A stretch of DNA of 64,000 nucleotides from Dinochytrium kinnereticum (taxonomy: Eukaryota > Chytridiomycota > Chytridiomycetes > Chytridiales > Chytridiaceae), in assembly GCA_027604005.1 (NCBI GenBank), contig JADGJT010000044.1:28490-92489 (forward strand), written 5' to 3'. The position numbers and the translations under genes are program-made. This document shows, in pieces, positions 48,701 through 60,035 of the stretch (position 1 is its first letter; the number at the start of each line of letters is the position of its first letter). The notes beneath the pieces were generated by a model. The model saw only the letters and a program-made list of their open reading frames with translations, made no database searches and was not told where the DNA came from.

Positions 48701-50004
48701 AAAACGAAGAAAAAGAAAAAGGTAGCTATTGAATTAACATCAATATGATTGCAAGCCAATAGACAGTCTTACAGGTGGGAATTCGGGTGATCATGTGCGA
48801 TATTGTAAAAGCGCACTAGCACAGATTTGGCATTCTCTATGTCGTCAGCGGCTAGGGCAAGCTAGATAATTGATAAACTGAAAAATGAATGTCTTCCGCA
48901 CCTTTAAAAAATATAGAATGAATAAATCATTTTTCATGCCATCTTTTGCCTCGAGTGATTTTTTTAAGTGGTTCATCGCGTTCCGATAATGTACAGAGTC
49001 AAGATTTTCGGAAACTGAGAATGATGTCAGTCAAGTGCAGCGAAATAGTATGTTCCTTACTGTCAAGGCCCTCCTTTACAGCCTGCAAACTCTCCTTTTT
49101 CCATAAAATGTATGAAACTAGGCCCGTATAACCGAGTAAAACACAATCTTCGCTATATGGAAGCATGGCCGCATGCCTTCGACGGTATTAAAACTCAAGA
49201 ATAAACTATAACACCAACCTTTCGAGGAATGTATAAGCATCCTTCGGCAAACCAATGCGAACATGGTTCAAAGCAACTTCCAGAATCAATTCAAAATCCT
49301 TGATCCGAGTGAGAAAAGTGTGGAAAGGGTAGAAAGTGCTTCACCAACATACCACTTTCTCTCTCACTCTGCGAATCTCCTCAAGATTCTTAATTAACGC
49401 TCTACCATCCCTTTTTCCAGAAGACTCAAGGCTGGATTCATCGATTCCAGAAGAAGCGTGCGTAGGATGTTCATGTGATCCCATAGCGTCCGAAAAAACC
49501 AGCGTATCATCATCACTATCCGCACAAGACACATGCAAAGGTATTCTTGACCCAATGACCTCAGTAACAATACGCCACCCTGCATTACGCCGCCATTCCA
49601 GTTGTTCTTTTTTATACAGACTTTTCCTGTTGAGGATAACATCCGTAGCACTCTCAATAAAGGCCTGCGTATCCAGCTTCAAATCCAACTTCAGCCTCGC
49701 TGCGAGATCGTCTTCCAGCCCACTACGATCCTTCGCGTCAGTAGCCCCTGCTTGCTCTTGATGGGTTGCCGCATCGGGGGTACCACCGCCAGTCGCATTG
49801 TGTATATTGTGTATCGGTGATGTGAGGTTGGCTGAGGTTCTTTTATAAAAGTCAATGCTCACACCGGAGTGAAAAGTCAACAAACGTTGCAGACGGTGCT
49901 CTGTATCGCTCAAGGATCTTTATTCGAAGCAGCTTCACCAGCGTTTCGAAGCATTCATAGTCTAGTTTGGGTCTTGACTGCTTCGGTAACTGTAGAAAGG
50001 ACAT
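45728..50004 (-). CDS. Candidate TAF1A/Rrn11-like Pol I initiation factor with long disordered tail
   Basis: Eleven exons: 50004-49865, 49839-49353, 49298-49219, 49176-49061, 49014-48902, 48861-48773, 48725-48583, 48510-48324, 48276-48164, 48107-47922, 47862-45728; 1262 residues. The N-terminal half is a helical-repeat protein. DAYTFLERHAAMLPYSED, LGYTGLVSYILWKKES, FYNIAHDHPNSHLYLFLFLR and ARYVRADPSVHPDLALRPLV resemble the TPR-like core of TAF1A (SL1 complex; Rrn11 in yeast), including the asparagine-rich HPNSHLYLF stretch. The C-terminal ~710 residues, nearly all in one exon, are Ser/Arg/Pro-rich with many basic clusters (KKRKPFKRRKRKGQ), presumably nuclear and disordered. The exon 1/2 junction is uncertain: GTGTGA gives a 25-nt intron, while a GTTTGT donor 21 bases upstream gives a 46-nt intron in the same phase. 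Family assignment is tentative. Confidence 0.6.
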
Positions 50005-50028
50005 TCATTCACTTTATTTTTTAGAGGA

Positions 50029-51412
50029 ATGTCACAAACTGCATTTCCGTCCGAGGTGGGCCGAACGTTGACGCTTTCGCACTTACAGCATCTGCAGGTG
50101 TTGCTCTACTTGGCGGGATCGTTTCTTGATGGGAAGCATGTTCTAAGGCTATCGCATTGCTCACGAGCACTGCATTCACTCCTCTCCTCGCCGGCACTAT
50201 GGAGCCTGCTCACTGCGAGGCACCATGGAGTCTATTATATTCAAGAGGGCGGGGACTGGCGGAAACTCTACTTTGCTTGCACGAAAAAGAACGTATGCAA
50301 ACATCTAAGCAGGCTGAAAGGAGAAGAATTGCTGGACCGGGTGGTCGAATTTCGCCGAAGGGCGTCAAGAACCGTTCGGTGCACCCAAAGAGAGGATGGT
50401 GAGGAATGCCAGGAAAGGTTCCCTGTAATTAAGACTTTATAAACATGTTTTCATTGACCATATTTCAGGATATATGGCTTTGCCTTCACAAGGGTTGCCA
50501 AAGTATGGCTTGCGGAAGAACCAAACGCCAGCATGCCATGATGCATTCCATAGATACGGACCACGAGATGTCCATGAAGATCAACTCGCTTGAAAGTGAG
50601 TTACTCTGCACATGATTTCCTTTTTTTAAACACTCTTTAAAGTTTGGTGCTATAAGTGCAAAAAGTGGACGGGAGAGGCCTCAGCATCCCATGAGGCCGA
50701 AAAATATAAGGTGCGCCAAATCCAAGAGCAATTCCTACGCGAAGTTGCAGAAGTACCCGAATTCGACTTTCTCGATAGCTTTTATCTTAATCAAAAGAGG
50801 TTGGGCATTTTTTTTATTTATGGTTAAGTAGTCACATCAGGCAACGAGAGCGTTCTTTCCGGATTCGGTTGCTTCCACTCGAAAAGGCTTACATTGTATC
50901 GATAGCTTTCATGATTGAATGGCGTCAATTTCTTCTTGGCAATGCTGGCCCGCCTGGCCCCATTGATAATGGCCCTCTGATATGGCCACCGAGGAGAAGG
51001 CCGCCTCCGGATGATGAAGAAGGACTTGCTCATTATTACTCCTCAACTTCTGACAGCGGTTGGCCGTTGGTCATTAACCCAATTGTGAATTCCTTCCAAC
51101 ACTTTGCAGTTGCCAATGAGGAGCTTTGGAGGTACCTTCAAGCTGAATATGGAGGAGGACCAGCTCTGTCAGACGAAAATATCCCTAAAGGTAACCCGAT
51201 CTTTAGGGAGTTGCGTGAAGACTTCAATGTTCTTAAAGAGAGGTAGGAGACTTGGCAGAGAGCTTCCTGAATGCTGATCATACTTTTTTTCTTGCAGGAT
51301 GCGAAGCTTGAAAGTGGATGATGCATCGGACGATGAGGAGGCAGCCAATCTGGCGGTTGAAGCTGATCTCAATGCTGATGAAGAGGATGAAGAGGCTCCT
51401 GCATTCGCCTGA
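50029..51412 (+). CDS. F-box protein with a UBP-type zinc finger
   Basis: Exons 50029-50424, 50469-50595, 50643-50799, 50841-51242 and 51298-51412 give 398 residues. Residues 16-62 form an F-box (LQHLQVLLYLAGSFLDGKHV, LRLSHCSRALHSLL), the Skp1-binding module of SCF ubiquitin ligases. Residues 125-185 form a ZnF-UBP domain: EECQERFP joined to DIWLCLHKGCQSMACGRTKR, then QHAMMHSIDTDHEM and IWCYKCKKW, with the Cys/His ligands in family order. Such fingers bind the free C-terminus of ubiquitin. The C-terminal part is unique and ends in an acidic stretch (EEDEEAPAFA). The stop TGA overlaps an AATAAA at 51412-51417, a likely polyadenylation signal. The ATG is 24 bases from the minus-strand neighbour's ATG; the F-box starts so early that a later start is unlikely. 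Confidence 0.88.
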
Positions 51413-51510
51413 ATAAAGATTCTTGCTGTTTTAGAGGCCTAGCGCGTCCTTAAACGTGATGAACTCAACGCATCAAACATTTGTCATTCATTATTCACCG
51501 AAAAATTGAG

Positions 51511-54500
51511 ATGGTGGACGATCCAAGCCGAGGAGTGAAGGTGTTCATTGATCGAGGTGGGACCTTCACCGACTGCTGCGGATTCCTCCCTATCCTCCCT
51601 CATGGCTACAGGACGGTTGTTGTGAAGCTGCTCAGTGTTGATCCTCAGAATTACCCTGATGCACCTAGAGAAGGAATTAGGCGAATCCGTAAGTTGGCAT
51701 CCATGCATGCAGACCATTATGGTCATCCAGCACTATAAAATTCAATCGCTGAGCCCCATCAGTTTATATGTCATATTGACGCCGTCAATTGGAGTTACTA
51801 ATGTGGTTGCATGGCATCTGTAGTTGAATTGGCGACTGGAAAGAGTCACCCACGCGACAAGCCCGTGGACACCTCTAGAATTGGTATTAGCCATCCACTG
51901 ATTGCCCACAATTGCTCATCAACTTAGAACTAATACGCATGGGCACGACGGTCGCCACAAACGCTGTAGGTTACTGATTGCCATGCAAAGTTTTAACCGT
52001 TCACCATCTAGCTTCTTGAAAGAAAGGGCGAGCGCGTGGCCTTATTCATAACCTCAGGATTCAGAGTAGGTTTCCAAAGCAAGCTGTTTTTAACAAAGCA
52101 AAGGACTTGCTTCATATTGGTAACCAAGCCAGGCCCAAGATCTTTGATCTGCAGATCACGATGCCCGATGTTCTCTATGAGCGCGTGATAGAAGTCGATG
52201 AACGGTATTTCTCCCTCTGAAATTACTTTGTTTGATTATGCATAGCGTGACATTGGTTGGATATACTTCTACGGCGGCGGGGAGGAATGTGAAGGTTCCG
52301 GAGAATGACCCTGACTATGTTAAGGGGATGACTGGGGAGTGGGTCAAGATATTGAAGAAGATAGGTCTGTCCATCACTCAACGCTCTCATTCTAAATATC
52401 AAAGACCTTGAGAAGACAGAAGCTCAGCTAAAGGAGCTGCGGAGTACTGGCATCGAGAGTCTTGCCATCTGCTTTATGCATTCCTACACATATCCAGGTA
52501 GGCGGCGCCCCCAGAGTTGGACTATCTTAACGTACAAAAAAAGGACACGAGCAGGCCGTCGCAAAGTTGGCCGAGAAGATCGGCTTTTCGCACATAACAC
52601 TTTCATCGCAAATATCCCCAATGATAAAAATTGTCCCTCGTGGCCTTTCTTCTGCAGCCGACTCCTACTTGACCCCTTGCATCAATCGATACATTGAAGG
52701 GTTTTTCTCGGGTTTCGATGAGGGGATTAGGAGTAGGGTTAGGGTTGAGTTCATGAAAAGCGACGGAGGTTTGGCTCCCGTCGGCTCCTTTTCTGGCCTC
52801 CGTGCGATCTTGTCGGGCCCCGCTGCCGGTGTAGTGGGGTACGCTATTACATCCTATGATGAAGAGGAAAAGATCCCCATTATTGGATTTGATATGGGAG
52901 GTATGATTTGAGCTTGCTTGATATTGTATTTGTTCTGAATCGTCACAGGTACCAGTACAGATGTGTCACGTTACGCTGGGCAGTATGATCACCTCTATGA
53001 AGCCACTATCGCAGGGGTCACTGTGCAAGCGCCTCAGTTAGATATCAATACTGTAAGCTAGCTTTGCATTCATAATCCACTTATCCATATGAAGGTCGCG
53101 GCCGGGGGAGGGTCCCGTCTTTTCTATAGAAACGGAATGTTCTACGTTGGGTAATTCCTCGAAATTAGAAAGCCACACCTCTAATTCTTTCGCCTGAAAG
53201 CCCCGAAAGTGCCGGTGCGAATCCTGGTCCAGTCTGTTACCGCAAAGGAGGCCCCTTAACAGTTACTGACGCTAATCTCGTTTTGGGTCGTCTGGTTCCC
53301 AGTTTTTTCCCCAAAATCTTCGGAAAGTCAGAAAACGAGCCATTGGACTCCAACGCGACGAGACTATCATTTGAGAATTTGGCGAAGGAAATTAATGGGT
53401 CCCTTCCTGATGGGAAGGCTGCGATGTCGGTGGATGACATTGCTTATGGGTTTATAAGGGTTGCCAATGAGTCTATGTGCCGACCGATTCGGGCGCTTAC
53501 TCAGGCGAAGGGTTATGATACTTCGAAGCATTGGCTAGCGTCTTTTGGTGGGGCGGTAGGGTTTTAAGTTGTGCATTTCTTTTCCAGTTATTAATTTTTC
53601 TTTTCTAGGGCGGACAACACGCGTGTGCGATTGCAAAGTCCTTAGGCATTAAGACGATTTTGATTCATAAATATTCATCAATTCTATCTGCCTACGGATT
53701 GTCTCTTGCCGATGTGGTTCATGAGGTCCAGGAGCCAAGGTACTTAAGCTTATATAGAAGATGTACTCATCACAAAATCAGGCAGGAAACCTTCGACGTG
53801 AATTCACTTGAAGGACTGAAAAAAACCATTGCAGAGCTTTCACACCAATGCAGAGAAACTCTCAAAACCCAAGGCTTCTCTGATGCTGACATTCAGATTG
53901 AAGTCTATCTTAACCTCCGATACGAAGGGACAGACACGTCCATCATGACCCTCAAGCCCTCAACTACGTGGGACTTCCAAACCTCCTTTGTCGAAAAGCA
54001 CTCACAAGAATTTGGCTTCTCCCTCCCTGACCGGTCGATTATCATCGATGACATCAGGATCCGAGGAATCGGGAAAAGCGCGTCAGAAGCCCCCTCAAAA
54101 GTCTTTCAGGAGCTAAAGCATCTTTCACGCCGCCATCTAGGGCCGGATAGCGAGAAAGTCGCTACCATGGTCTCTGCTTACTGGGATGAATGTGGGAGAC
54201 GTCAAACTCCAGTATACCTCCTAACACAGCTTGTGCCTGGTGACGAGGTTAAAGGCCCTGCACTTATCCTGGAGTCGACATCGACGATCGCGGTTGAAGC
54301 AGGGTTTGTTGCTGTTGTGACGAAGGAGCATGTGGTGCTGTCAATGGTTAAGGAGAATGCGGAGGAGAGCGTTGCGGTGATGTTGGCAAACTCCACCCCG
54401 GATCCAATTATGCTTAGCGTTTTCGCGCATCGCTTCATGTCGATTGCTGGTAGGCTTTTTATGTTAATGTTCAGGACATTGACACACTTTTTTAGAACAG

Positions 54501-57067
54501 ATGGGGCGTACCCTTCAGAAGACGGCTATCTCTACGAACATTAAGGAGAGGCTTGACTTTTCGTGCGCGCTCTTTGGACCGGATGGTGGTCTTGTAAGCG
54601 CCTCTTCTTTTTTTTTTTTGGCCTTTAGCCTAACGCTTTGGATAAGGTTGCCAATGCCCCGCACATTCCAGTGCACTTGGGATCAATGCAGGAGGCTGTT
54701 AGATGGCAGATGAAGAACGCAAACATTAAGTTAAAGCCAGGAGACGTTTTAATGACAAACCATCCTCAGGCTGGAGGGTCCCATTTGCCTGATGTTTGTG
54801 CTTTATTTACTTTCCAATTCTATGCTTTGTCTCTGATTCGAAGAATCTTTTTTTCTTCTTTTAAAGATAACTGTCATTACCCCGGTATTCAAAGACAACC
54901 AAGTCGTCTTTTTTGTTGCGAGCCGAGGTTTGAATGAAACTTATATGTGAAAGTATAACCTTTATCTCCTTAGGACATCATGCTGATATTGGGTAAAAGC
55001 AAGGAATGACATGGAAAACCCACTAACTATATATCTCGTATGCTTATTTTACAGTGGTTCCCAACCCGGCAGCATGCCTCCTAATTCCTGTGAACTCTAT
55101 CAAGAAGGAGCAGCCGTTAAGTCTTTCCTTCTGGTTCGAGATGGAATTTTCGATGAGCCTGGCGTGACCGAAATCCTTTTGAATCAGCCTGCACAGTATG
55201 ATGGGTGTAGTGGTACGCGGTGCTTGAGAGATAATTTGTCGGATTTGAAAGGTACAGAGGATTTTAAAGTTTGGAGTTTGCTCTGACATTTGTTGCTTCT
55301 TTTGGGGTGATTTAGCCCAAGTTGCTGCTAATCAGAGAGGCATTGTGCTTGTTCATGATCTTATTAAGGAGTATGGTAAGTTATTGGTCGTTTTATGTAT
55401 TTGAGTAAGGGTTATAACTATTGGCGTGTTTGTAGGTTTGGAAGTAGTTCAAGCTTACATGGCCTTCATTCGCCGAAATGCCGAGACCGCAGTTCGAAAT
55501 CGTTTGTGCCATACTTTCAGGCTATTTCATGCCTTCTAATACCTGATTAGTCCTCATCAGCTACTACAAGTCGAACAGACAAGAGCTTCGCGCTATCGAC
55601 CACATGGACGACGGCACTTCGATTGAACTCTATGTTAATATTAAGGCAGACGGTAGCGCCACCTTTGACTTTACGGGGACTGGAACCGAGGTGAGTCGCC
55701 TTGGAAAGGACGATTAATTCTGATTCCCGACTTTATTTCGGGTTTAGGTCTACGGCAACACCAACGCTCCTTATTCTGTTACCTGCTCAGCTATCATCTA
55801 CTGCCTGAGATGTATGGTCAACTTAGACATCCCGTTAAATCAAGGCGCTCTTGAACCCATTACGATGATTATTCCTTCGGGATCGCTTTTGTCGCCTTCG
55901 GAGAATGCGGCGGTGGTCGGTGGAAATGTTTTAACCTCGCAGAGGCTCTGTGATGTGATTTTTAAGGCGTTTAGAGCTTGTGCTGCTAGTCAGGGTGGGT
56001 TCTGTACCGAGATGCGTGCCGTCTCACCTCCCCTCTTCTCACCGCTTTCTAACTGGCATTTCCTGTGTTTTGTGTTGTTTTTTTTTTTGTGGGTATTGTT
56101 GGCTTGTTGAATTAATGTACTTTTGGATCAGGTGGCATGGCCCCGGACGGTGTTGGATCGGAGGGGTGGGGGTCTAACGTGGGGCTGTGGTGGCTTTGCC
56201 TAGATTCATCGTCTTGCTAATGTATCTTTTTCTAGCGGGTGGCGCTGGTGCTGGCCCATCATGGGATGGTCGATCCGGGGTTCACACACACATGACCAAC
56301 ACTCGCATTACCGACCCTGAGATTCTGGAACGACGGTACCCTGTCATTCTTCGTAAATTCGGGCTGAGGGATGGTGAGTTTGTTCCTTTTTATTGATTGT
56401 TGGTTTGCTTTTGTGCCTGACGAATGATTAGGGTCAGGAGGGAAAGGAGAGTTTGCGGGTGGTGATGGTGTTGTGAGAGAGGTGCGTGCTTTGATGCGTG
56501 TTTTAGGTCCGAAAATGACTCTTTTGGTTTTTAGATTGAGTTTTTGGATACTCTTCATGTCTCTATGCTTTCTGAACGACGGGTGTTTGCTCCATATGGG
56601 TAATGAAAAGGCTTGTCATCTTGGGCCACTTCACTTAACCTTCTTTTCTTCTTTCTTTCGTTCTTGCTCTCTTTTTTTATTTTTTTATATTTTTTTTATT
56701 TTATACAATAGCATGGAGGGTGGTCTAGCGGGACTAAAGGGCAAGAACACGCTGATCCGTCGGAACCAGAAGCCGGTCAACTTTGGGAACAAGAATGCAA
56801 CCATTGTTCGACCTGGTGATGTGATGGTGATTGAAACGCCTGGGGGAGGAGGTTTGTTTAGAGTTGTTTTTTTTTCGTTTTGGGTTTATCTTTATTGAAT
56901 GCTGTGTGGTTTCTTTTGCTATTTCCCTTTTCTGCTCCTACGTAGGATACGGACCACCTGCTGAAACCGGTAAAGCCAAGAAACGAAAAGCGTCGTTTGA
57001 TCATGACGTTGTTCGAACGGGTGGAGGGAGTCTGGGGGTCTATGAAGAAAACCAAAGGGATTTTTGA
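51511..57067 (+). CDS. OPLAH: 5-oxoprolinase (ATP-hydrolysing), possibly defective
   Basis: Converts 5-oxoproline to glutamate in the gamma-glutamyl (glutathione) cycle. I traced 26 exons: the first 21 run from 51511 to 55994 and the last five from 56236 to 57067. If 55994 splices to 56236 the frame is kept and the product is 1301 residues. Hydantoinase-A half: [13 protein letters not shown] near the start, [85 protein letters not shown]. Hydantoinase-B half: [143 protein letters not shown]. Between 55994 and 56236 the block usually reading CMNNLTFG...GYYETIAGG is absent or corrupted (see findings). Only 98 bases separate it from the F-box gene. Confidence 0.9.
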
Positions 57068-57153
57068 GTGGACCCCTCAATAATCAAGGTTTTTGATCTT
57101 CCTTTCGCTTATTGCGAAAAAAAAGGGCCAGAATAAAATCCTTCTGAAATGTT

Positions 57154-59487
57154 TTATTTCCTCTTTGGTAAGACCTTAAACCCAAGATCCTTTTTAAGCC
57201 GAGCGGCTGTGATCCGCCGAAGGTCAAAATCCCGTTCATCGATTTCAAGTTTCCGTTTAATGAGACTGATGTTCTGACGTGCAGCGTGTTTTTGTTCTCT
57301 TAGAACTTTCCGCATTTCCTTTGCAAAGCAGACGATTCAAAAAAAAAAAAAAAAAAAGGGGGATGGTCATTTCAAAGCAAAAAAGCATCAAATTCCCAGA
57401 TAAAAAAAAAAAAGAGGGAACGTGAAACTACCTCTGCTTGAGCCTTCATCACAAGCTCCTCTTCACGTTCTACAGCCCGCATCTCTTCTTCAAGCATTCG
57501 AAGCTGCTCACGCTCGTAATGGTCCCTAGCTTCCCTTTTCTGCCGTTCTTTGGCATTTTTTTCTCGAAGTTCATCACGGAGAAGCCGTGAATTATGACGA
57601 ATAGCCTCACGCTGTTTGGCGAGGTACTCGGCGTAAAGGTCTTTGACCAGCTGATTTGGTCATCAATAAGTGGATTGATATTCATGGGTGAGAGGTGTCA
57701 GATATTTAATTTTGGATGAAGGGTGGTCAGGTGATACCTTCTCTTCCTCCATTCGACGTTTACGAAGAACGGATTCAACGTCCTTTTCGGCGTCTTTGAC
57801 GCGGTTTTCCATGCGGATTACGCGACGACGTTGGTTTGAGACACGGGATTTCACGATGGATTCTGGTCGGGTTGGCAGGGGTTTGGATTTCTATGGTAGG
57901 AGAGGATTTACAGGTGAATACCATCAAGGTAAGAAGGACAGAGGGAGTGATGTGGAAAATGACTTTAGGCTACCTGCATAGCTGCCTTGGCTCGCATCAT
58001 TCGAGACTTGGCGTCGTCCTCTTCCAGCTCCTTGACAACTTTATGCTAAACAGCCAAGGGTTGGTGGATATCATAACCAGCAACAACAAAAAACCATACA
58101 CAGTATTTCCTACCTTCCGAACCTGCCGCTCATAAAGCCGATAATCCACCGCCCTCCTCCAATCCCGAACATTCTCCTTCCAAACCTTCTCCTCAACGCC
58201 TTTGGGAACCTCCTCAACCGCCAACTCGGTTTTAACAGCCCGCTCCCAGGCTCTGAAATTCCTCAACGCCCTTGACCTTTCCAACTCATCCTCCTCATCA
58301 TGAGCCTCCTTTGAAGAAGGTCTCAGCCCCAGATCATCTTGAAGCGAGATATGAGGTTGCCGAGGGTTTGATTGCGGGGAGGGTGATCGGCGAGGAGAGG
58401 CTTTTGAATCGGGCTGACGCGTGGATCGAGCGAATTCGGTGGTAAAGGCTTGGATGTAGTTGGTGACTTGCTTTAAAGGAGTTTGGGAGGTTCGGGAGGA
58501 GATGGAGGAGGTTGCTTTGCGTTTGCAGCGAAGGGCGTCGGCTTGTTGAATTTTAAGGGTTTGGAGGTAGGAAGAGTCGGTTGCGAGGGGATACGGGTCG
58601 CGCTTGATGAATGCGTTTGCCTGAAAAAAAAGGTTTGATTTAAACGACGCTTTAGAGAGAGCTGGCTTGCACACCTTTTTGTTGAACCTGATATGCTTGG
58701 GGCTTTTAGGGAAGGTTGCCGCGGATTTGGATGTGGCAGGATGCTGCTGGTGCTGGTGGTGAATGTCGGGGTATACTGGACCTTTCGCATCGAATCGGTC
58801 AGGTCCCATCTCCTTGGCGTACTCTTCAATGTCGTTTCGCAGGGTCATCCTCCCGTGAGAGAACCCTGAGCGGTAAATTTTAACGGGAGACCGTCTCCGT
58901 GGCGGCTGTTTGAGGTCTGGAGATTGCGGTCGATGGAACGAATCGTCCGATGCTTCTGATGCTGACGGTGAGGTCCCCACGTCATTTTCCTCTTCTTCAG
59001 CCCAGAAAGGAGGCTTGATGGAGGATAAGTCTTCGTACTCTTCCCCTCCCAAGCCATCCTCCCCACCCCAAGCCTCGTCCTTGCTCTCCTCATCCTCATC
59101 CTCCTCTGTAGGAGAAGCTGAAGCCTCCAGCTCATCCAAAGCGAAAGCATGAGGATGCAACGTCGCGGCGATTCCCCAAAACACCTGAACAAGGTTTCGA
59201 ACATCCCTCTCATTTCCCTGAACGATTCCCGCTGGCGAGATGTGAGACAGGGCGTCCTTCTCCCTCAAGCAGTTTTCAAGCACGCCGATGAGCTTTGAGA
59301 CGTTCTGGGAGCGGGATTGAAGCGAGGCTGCAGCGGAGGGAGCCCTGTCGATGCCCTTGATGCGCTCGTGGAAGATGCCCTCGAACAGGGCGATGAAGAG
59401 CGAGGGGACGCACTCCCTGAGCTCGCGCACGCGCAGGGGGATGCTGACGAACTCGAGCAGCCAGTTGACGGCGTCCAGCGAGTCCAT
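57154..59487 (-). CDS. CEP95-like centrosomal/basal-body protein
   Basis: Exons 59487-58675, 58620-58114, 58045-57974, 57890-57738, 57650-57432 and 57318-57154 give 642 residues. The N-terminal ~110 residues (NWLLEFVSIPLRVRELREC, SLFIALFEGIFHERIKGI, LSHISPAGIVQGNERDVRNL) match the CH-like domain of CEP95/CCDC45-type proteins, in which a helical bundle is followed by the LSHI...I..G....I.NL phrase. The middle is disordered and acidic. The C-terminal third is a long, highly charged coiled coil (KDLYAEYLAKQREAIRHNSR, YEREQLRMLEEEMRAVEREE). CEP95 locates to centrosomes and spindle poles in animals, so a basal-body role is inferred here. The stop is 86 bases from the convergent 5-oxoprolinase stop. 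Confidence 0.78.
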
Positions 59488-59766
59488 TCCCAATCGTTCT
59501 GTTGTCCAGTGTGGTGGTGGTGGATTCAATGGATTGGATTTATTTATTTATTGTTGGGTGGTTTGTCGACAAACAGCAAATTCAAAGCTGTCACGAAATG
59601 GTGATGAGCTGCTCACCCAGAGCAGAGAGGAGAGCAGAGAGGGGAGCAGAGAGGAGAGCAGAGGAGAGCAGAGAGCGCAGCGTTGTCCCACAGCAGCCCG
59701 GCGGCAGGGGACGCTCGTTGAGGGGGAGGTGAGGTGAGGGAGGTGAGGTGAGGGATGGACAGAGGA

Positions 59767-59830
59767 ATGGATGGATGGATGGATGGATGGATGGATGGAT
59801 GGATGGATGGATGGATGGATGGATGGATGG
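59767..59830. repeat. (ATGG)16 microsatellite
   Basis: Sixteen uninterrupted copies of the tetranucleotide ATGG/GGAT, 64 bases, in the shared upstream region of the CEP95-like and COX5B genes. Degraded GATGG units continue for some tens of bases downstream. Confidence 0.97.
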
Positions 59831-59877
59831 AGGGACGGGCAGAGGGATGGACGCAGGCACGCAAGAGGGACGCGGTG

Positions 59878-59899
59878 AGTCAGTCAGTCAGTCAGTCAG
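59878..59899. repeat. (AGTC)5 microsatellite
   Basis: Five tandem copies of AGTC plus a partial unit, about 50 bases after the end of the ATGG array. A related TGGG run lies in the first COX5B intron at about 60233-60252. Confidence 0.9.
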
Positions 59900-60035
59900 G
59901 CAGTCGCACAGCAGCCTTCAACCAACCAGCTGAAAAAACTGCAAAAAAAAAAAGACCCGAAATTTTCACCTTCCCCCTCACCTCACTCCCCTCCCTCTCC
60001 CTCGCTCCCTTCACCCAACGCTCACGCCTGGAAGA

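Larger units (their letters stand above)
59488..60035. promoter_or_regulatory. Divergent upstream region rich in simple repeats
   Basis: About 550 bases between the CEP95-like and COX5B starts. It contains a purine-rich GAGCAGAGAG array (about 59619-59680), GAGGTGAG repeats (59728-59753), a GGAT array and a GTCA array (listed separately), then a C/T-rich tract directly before the COX5B ATG. Open frames across the repeats (for example poly-HPSI) are artefacts. Confidence 0.6.

Noticed and set aside
52733..52749. Telomere-like TAGGGTTAGGGTT
   Set aside because: Lies within well-conserved 5-oxoprolinase coding sequence (RSRVRVEF); only two units.
59591..59864. Minus-strand ORF encoding poly (HPSI)n
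   Set aside because: Translation of the ATGG microsatellite; no start context or conserved sequence.
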